Shown here: in pieces, positions 5,657 through 8,831 of the stretch
Position numbering within the stretch: position 1 is the stretch's first letter
Layout of the letters: the number at the start of each line of letters is the position of its first letter
Origin: JBHHXR01 sp046757205
Lineage (GTDB): Bacteria > Pseudomonadota > Alphaproteobacteria > Rhodobacterales > Rhodobacteraceae
DNA: 8,831 nucleotides
NCBI GenBank assembly: GCA_046757205.1
Contig: JBHHXR010000146.1
Span: 1 to 8,831, forward strand
Direction: 5' to 3'
The notes under the pieces: model-generated
Told to the model about the DNA's origin: nothing
Databases searched by the model: none
What the model saw: the letters and a program-made list of their open reading frames with translations, nothing else
Made by a program: the position numbers and the translations under genes

Positions 5657-6874
5657 ATGACCGCGACCGAGATATTCGACAGCCGCTATTCCTGGGTGCG
5701 GCTGGCCGTGTGCGTGCTGATCGCCGCCATCGGCAATGTCGGCATGTGGGCGATCATCCTCGTGATGCCGAAGATCCAGGCCGAATTCGGCGTCGACCGC
5801 GCCGACGTATCGCTGTCCTACACCACAACGATGATCGGCTTCGCCCTCGGCAACCTGCTGATCGGCCGTTTCGTTGACCGTTTTGGCATCAGCAGGGCGC
5901 TGGTGATTTCCGGCATCGCCATCGCCGCCGGTTTCTGGCTGGTTTCGATTGCAACCAGCATCTGGCAGGTGGCGATCGTGCAAGGCGTGCTGATCGGTGT
6001 CGGCGCCTCCACATGTTTCGGCCCGCTGATCGCCGACGTGTCGCACTGGTTCGTGCGCCGCCGCGGCATCGCCGTCGCGCTTGCCGCCAGCGGGAACTAC
6101 ATCGCCGGTGCCGTCTGGCCGGTGCTTCTGAAGGACGTGATCGCGGAGGACGGCTGGCGGGCGGCTTATTCGGCCGTCGCTCTGGTGTGCGTCGTCACCA
6201 TGGTGCCCTTGGCGCTTCTGCTGCGCCGGCGGCCGGAGGCGGCGCAGTTCGGCGCGACGGTTTCAGGTTCGACCGGCACCATTCGCAGCATCAACCTGTC
6301 GCCGCGGGCGTTGCAGACCTTGCTGGCGGTTGCCGGTGTCGCGTGCTGCGTGGCGATGTCGATGCCGCAGGTTCATATCGTGGCGCTCTGTGCTGACCTC
6401 GGCTACGGCGTTGCGGTCGGGGCGGAGATGCTGGCGCTCATGGTGGCGGGCGGCGTGCTGAGCCGGCTGGTGTTCGGGTTCCTGTCGGACCGGATAGGCG
6501 GCGTGCGCACGCTCTTGCTGGGGTCCTGCCTGCAATGCATTGCACTGTTCCTCTACCTGCCGTTCAACGGCATGGCGTCGCTCTATGTGGTGTCGCTGGT
6601 GTTCGGCCTGTCGCAGGGCGGTATCGTGCCGGCCTACGCGATCATCGTGCGCGAATACCTGCCGGCGCGCGAGGCCGGGCAGCGTGTAGGGCTGGTGATG
6701 ATGGCGACAATCGGCGGCATGGCTTTCGGCGGCTGGCTGTCGGGTGCGATTTTTGACGCGACCGGGAGCTATCAGGCGGCGTTCCTCAACGGCATCGGAT
6801 GGAATTTCCTGAACATCGGCATCATGACGATGATCTTGTGGCGGACCGGCAAGCGGCGGGCGGCGGTGGCCTGA
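5657..6874 (+). CDS. Major facilitator superfamily transporter
   Basis: This 405-residue inner-membrane protein shows about 12 hydrophobic segments in two halves of six. They are separated by a polar loop (about residues 193-210, with RRRPEAAQF). The first segment is at about 14-36. The MFS signature loop GRFVDRFG (70-77) follows the second segment and is echoed in the second half by GFLSDRIGG (about 273-281). The overall pattern resembles the monocarboxylate or oxalate/formate-antiporter branch, so a small organic anion is a reasonable but unproved substrate. The start at 5657 keeps the first helix whole; the next Met lies inside that helix. The ribosome binding site is weak. It is divergent from the amidase gene, which suggests shared control and perhaps a shared substrate. 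DddP lies further right on the other strand and is not in its operon. Confidence 0.9.
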   Translation: MTATEIFDSRYSWVRLAVCVLIAAIGNVGMWAIILVMPKIQAEFGVDRADVSLSYTTTMIGFALGNLLIGRFVDRFGISRALVISGIAIAAGFWLVSIATSIWQVAIVQGVLIGVGASTCFGPLIADVSHWFVRRRGIAVALAASGNYIAGAVWPVLLKDVIAEDGWRAAYSAVALVCVVTMVPLALLLRRRPEAAQFGATVSGSTGTIRSINLSPRALQTLLAVAGVACCVAMSMPQVHIVALCADLGYGVAVGAEMLALMVAGGVLSRLVFGFLSDRIGGVRTLLLGSCLQCIALFLYLPFNGMASLYVVSLVFGLSQGGIVPAYAIIVREYLPAREAGQRVGLVMMATIGGMAFGGWLSGAIFDATGSYQAAFLNGIGWNFLNIGIMTMILWRTGKRRAAVA

Positions 6875-6962
6875 CGGCCTGTTGACCAAATCGTCATCGG
6901 CGGGATCGTCGGCCCGGCTTTTCACAGCGGGGGTTTGGGCGCATAGTCCGGGACGGCAACAC

Positions 6963-6969
6963 AAGGGAG
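6963..6969 (+). promoter_or_regulatory. Ribosome binding site of the small secreted protein
   Basis: AAGGGAG lies seven bases before the ATG at 6977. It is one of the best ribosome binding sites in the window and supports the reality of this short gene. Confidence 0.6.
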
Positions 6970-6976
6970 CGCTTCG

Positions 6977-7306
6977 ATGATCGGTCAGGCAATCGCGAAA
7001 AGGGCACTTGTTTCGGGTATGTTGGTTTTCTGTTCATCGCCCGCGATCGCAGACGTGATCGACGGGGATTGGTGTTCGCCGGACGGGACCCGGTATTTCC
7101 GAATTTCCGGACCGAGCGTCACCTCTTCGGACGGCTACCGGACGACGGGCAATTACACCCGGCACGCATTCTCCTACGTCGTGCCGGAGAACGAACCCGG
7201 CGCCGGCGATCAGTTCTCCATGCTGCTGTTGAACGAGGAACAGGTAAACATATCCGTCAACGGCGGCGCGGCCGAGACGTGGCACCGCTGTCAACTGAAC
7301 GTTTGA
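6977..7306 (+). CDS. Small secreted (periplasmic) protein of unknown function
   Basis: This 109-residue protein starts with a signal peptide: a positive N-terminus (K8, R9), a hydrophobic core (about 10-18) and a likely signal peptidase I site after AIA (residue 25). Cys19 lies in the core, but the residue before it is Phe, so a lipoprotein box is unlikely. The mature part, about 84 residues, begins DVIDGDWCSPDGT and ends ETWHRCQLNV. Its only two Cys, 33 and 105, sit near its two ends and could form a disulfide. RHAFSYVVPENEPGAGD and the DGDWC opening recall a small uncharacterised family I have seen in alphaproteobacteria, probably a compact beta fold. No enzyme motif is visible. It stands alone, 102 bases after the transporter gene, and converges on the DMSP lyase gene. 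Confidence 0.72.
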   Translation: MIGQAIAKRALVSGMLVFCSSPAIADVIDGDWCSPDGTRYFRISGPSVTSSDGYRTTGNYTRHAFSYVVPENEPGAGDQFSMLLLNEEQVNISVNGGAAETWHRCQLNV

Positions 7307-7397
7307 AACCGACCCGCGCCGGAAACGATGTTTCGCGTCAGGTTGGTCGCCCCGAGGGTGGCCGGCGGCGGTGCACAGTCCGGAAGGGCCGCGCCGC
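7307..7397. other. Gap between convergent genes with a weak hairpin
   Basis: GGCGGCG (7364-7370) can pair with CGCCGCC (7392-7398) around a 21-base loop, and a small GAAAC-GAT-GTTTC hairpin lies at 7322-7334. Either could help end transcription between the two convergent genes. Neither is followed by a T-run, so I do not call a definite terminator. Confidence 0.25.
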
Positions 7398-8726
7398 CTA
7401 CCCCATCAGCTTCGCGTCAAACGGGCAGTTGGTCAGGTTCTCGTACCCGTCCTCGGTGACCAGAACCTGATCTTCCAGCTTCACCCCGTCCGCGCCGCCG
7501 ACCTCGCCCACATAAGCTTCGACGCACATCATCATGCCGGGTTCCAGCACGCCCTGGTAGCCCTTGTCCTCCCAGTCGATCGGGTGCTTGATCGACGGCC
7601 ACTCGTCGCACAGGCCGACGCCGTGGAACTTGGAACCATAGCGCTGCGGTATGTACTGCTCGGGCAGGTGGTGGCCGCCTTCGCACAGCTCGCGGAAGCT
7701 GACGCCGGGCCTGATCAGCTCCATGTTGGTCATGATGTGCTCATAAGCGACATGGTGAATGTCGCGCTGCCGGTTGGTGGGGCGGCCGTCGCCGATGAAC
7801 CAAGTCCGCGAAATGTCGCAGCACATGCCGTAACAGCCGATCATGTCGGTGTCGAAGGCCAGCAGTTCGTTGTTTTGCAAAACCCGCGGCCCGCATTCCT
7901 GGAACCACGGGTTGGTGCGCGGGCCGGAGGACAGTATCCGCGTCTCGATCCACTCGCCGCCGCGGCGGATGTTGGATTTGTGAAGCTCCGCCCAGACGTC
8001 GTTTTCCGACAAGCCGGGGCGTGTGGCGTGGCGCATTTCGGCGATCGACTGTTCGCAGGCGTGCATGGCGCAGCGCATGGCGAGGATTTCATCTGGTCCC
8101 TTGATGGCGCGGGTATGTTCCATCAGTTCCTCGCCGTCCTCGACGGTAATTCCGGCCGCCTCCAGCGCCCTCAGCCCGGCGATCTGGATCTTGTCGACCG
8201 CCAGGCGCCGGTTCGATCCCGTCCGTTCGCGCAGAATGCCGTCGATCACGCCGGCGAACTCGCCGGCCTTCTCGTCGGTGCGCTGGCCGGTGGCGAAGTA
8301 GAAGAACGAGGCCCCGGCGCGCACCTCGCGCACCAGCGGGTTGTATTCCGACAGGTGGCGGTAGCCGCCGTATTCCCACAGGATCATGTAGCCGTCGGCC
8401 AGAACCAGGCAGGCGCGGAACGGGTTATGCGCGTTCCACAGCTGCATGTGCGTGGTATCGGTGGCGTAGCGGATGCTGAGCGGATCGAACAGCAGCACAC
8501 CGGCGAGGCCGCGCTGTGCCAGCCCGGCGACGATCCGGTCGAGCCGGTGGCGGCGCATGCGCGGCAGATCGGGGCAGGTCAGGCCGGCGGCCCGCCATTC
8601 GTCATAGGCGAGCCGCGTCGGGCCGATCTCGACGCGGTCGTTGTCGTCCGGTGTGTTGTCCGGGCGCATCGGGCGCCGCGTCGGATCGACCTTGGGGTGC
8701 GGGATCGAGAACGGATTGTCGGCCAT
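7398..8726 (-). CDS. dddP: DMSP lyase DddP (M24 peptidase-fold)
   Basis: This enzyme cleaves dimethylsulfoniopropionate to dimethyl sulfide, acrylate and a proton. It is an M24 (pita-bread) fold protein turned lyase, with a metal centre reported to be iron, and is cytoplasmic. At 442 residues it has the expected length. Metal ligands are Asp292 and Asp294 (FDTD), Asp304 (CCDIS), His368 (FHGVG), Glu403 (CVEAY) and Glu418 (KLEDQ). The catalytic Asp374 lies in HGVGLCDEW and the substrate-contacting Tyr363 in QRYGS. All are offset by exactly three residues from the Ruegeria DddP numbering as I recall it (295, 297, 307, 371, 406, 421, 377, 366). DNTPDDND, QLWNAHNPFRA and SGPRTNPWFQECGPRV are also characteristic. 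I start it at 8726, with AGGAG six bases upstream; the frame extends to 8813 without family character. A plain Xaa-Pro peptidase or creatinase is the alternative, but the catalytic Asp context argues against it. No acrylate genes lie nearby. Confidence 0.9.
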   Translation of the reverse strand: MADNPFSIPHPKVDPTRRPMRPDNTPDDNDRVEIGPTRLAYDEWRAAGLTCPDLPRMRRHRLDRIVAGLAQRGLAGVLLFDPLSIRYATDTTHMQLWNAHNPFRACLVLADGYMILWEYGGYRHLSEYNPLVREVRAGASFFYFATGQRTDEKAGEFAGVIDGILRERTGSNRRLAVDKIQIAGLRALEAAGITVEDGEELMEHTRAIKGPDEILAMRCAMHACEQSIAEMRHATRPGLSENDVWAELHKSNIRRGGEWIETRILSSGPRTNPWFQECGPRVLQNNELLAFDTDMIGCYGMCCDISRTWFIGDGRPTNRQRDIHHVAYEHIMTNMELIRPGVSFRELCEGGHHLPEQYIPQRYGSKFHGVGLCDEWPSIKHPIDWEDKGYQGVLEPGMMMCVEAYVGEVGGADGVKLEDQVLVTEDGYENLTNCPFDAKLMG

Positions 8727-8732
8727 CGCTGG

Positions 8733-8737
8733 CTCCT
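8733..8737 (-). promoter_or_regulatory. Ribosome binding site that sets the dddP start
   Basis: On the minus strand AGGAG lies six bases before the ATG at 8726. It favours this start over the upstream in-frame ATGs at 8750 and 8813 and gives an N-terminus (MADNPFSIPHPKVDPTRR) that fits DddP proteins. Confidence 0.6.
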
Positions 8738-8766
8738 GCGGATGCCCCATTGCACGCCTGTGCCGC

Positions 8767-8778
8767 CGCGAACTCGCG
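8767..8778. promoter_or_regulatory. Short dyad upstream of dddP
   Basis: CGCGA (8767-8771), AC, TCGCG (8774-8778) is a 5+5 inverted repeat about 40 bases before the dddP start. Its place suits an operator, but arms this short are common in GC-rich DNA. No promoter boxes are clear. Confidence 0.2.
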
Positions 8779-8831
8779 CCTGGCCCGACATCATCCCGGC
8801 GAGTGTGCGACAAGTTCCGGATTTCGCGGCG

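Noticed and set aside
5122..5877. Plus-strand open frame of 251 codons across the amidase-transporter gap
   Set aside because: Arg-rich product without domains; it would overlap both the amidase and the transporter genes, which are firmly identified.
6882..6947. Possible promoter for the small secreted protein (TTGACC at 6882, CATAGT at 6942)
   Set aside because: The good -35-like box has no -10 at a usable distance, and the -10-like box has only a poor partner. Not supportable as a call.
7398..8726. Labelling the M24 protein as Xaa-Pro dipeptidase, creatinase or ectoine hydrolase
   Set aside because: The extended N-terminal motifs and the Asp in HGVGLCDEW match DddP much better than those enzymes.
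8727..8813. Longer N-terminus for DddP, starting at 8813
   Set aside because: The added residues are Arg-rich and unlike DddP, while AGGAG stands at the right distance from the ATG at 8726.

Overview
The window is GC-rich (about 65% by eye) and densely packed with short intergenic gaps and overlapping starts and stops. Together with the families present, this points to an alphaproteobacterium, most likely marine: DddP is typical of roseobacters and relatives, and the same lineages carry the small periplasmic protein family seen here. The genus cannot be fixed from this sequence. Eight protein genes are supported. I see no RNA gene, insertion sequence, CRISPR array, phage gene or origin.

Left block (237-4103, + strand). 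Four tightly coupled genes encode a DAO-family FAD oxidoreductase, a DapA/NanA-family Schiff-base lyase, a fold-type IV (class IV) aminotransferase-like protein and a sulfotransferase-like P-loop protein. Junctions are a 3-base gap, an 8-base overlap and a 4-base ATGA overlap, so this is almost certainly one operon. The chemistry (amine oxidation, 2-oxo-acid lyase or condensation, amino transfer, sulfo- or nucleotide-dependent step) suggests a dedicated pathway for an unusual amino acid or amine. The substrate is unknown. The last two proteins correspond to the two halves of a fused plant protein (Arabidopsis branched-chain aminotransferase-like proteins), which argues that they work together. 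The aminotransferase lacks the usual PLP-pyridine Glu and has its likely catalytic Lys shifted.

Middle block (4093-6874). An amidase-signature hydrolase (- strand) meets the operon tail to tail with an 11-base overlap. It is divergent from a 12-helix MFS transporter (+ strand). A perfect 7+7 base dyad lies in the 127-base gap between their starts and is a candidate shared operator. The pair may import and hydrolyse an amide-bearing compound.

Right block (6977-8726). A small secreted protein of unknown function (+ strand) is followed by a convergent gene (- strand) whose product is recognisable as DddP, the M24-fold DMSP lyase. Every metal ligand and the catalytic Asp line up at a constant 3-residue offset from the characterised enzyme's numbering as I remember it. 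It would release dimethyl sulfide and acrylate from DMSP. No acrylate-handling gene is in the window.

The first 236 bases hold no supported gene but contain a 14-base perfect palindrome nested in further repeats.
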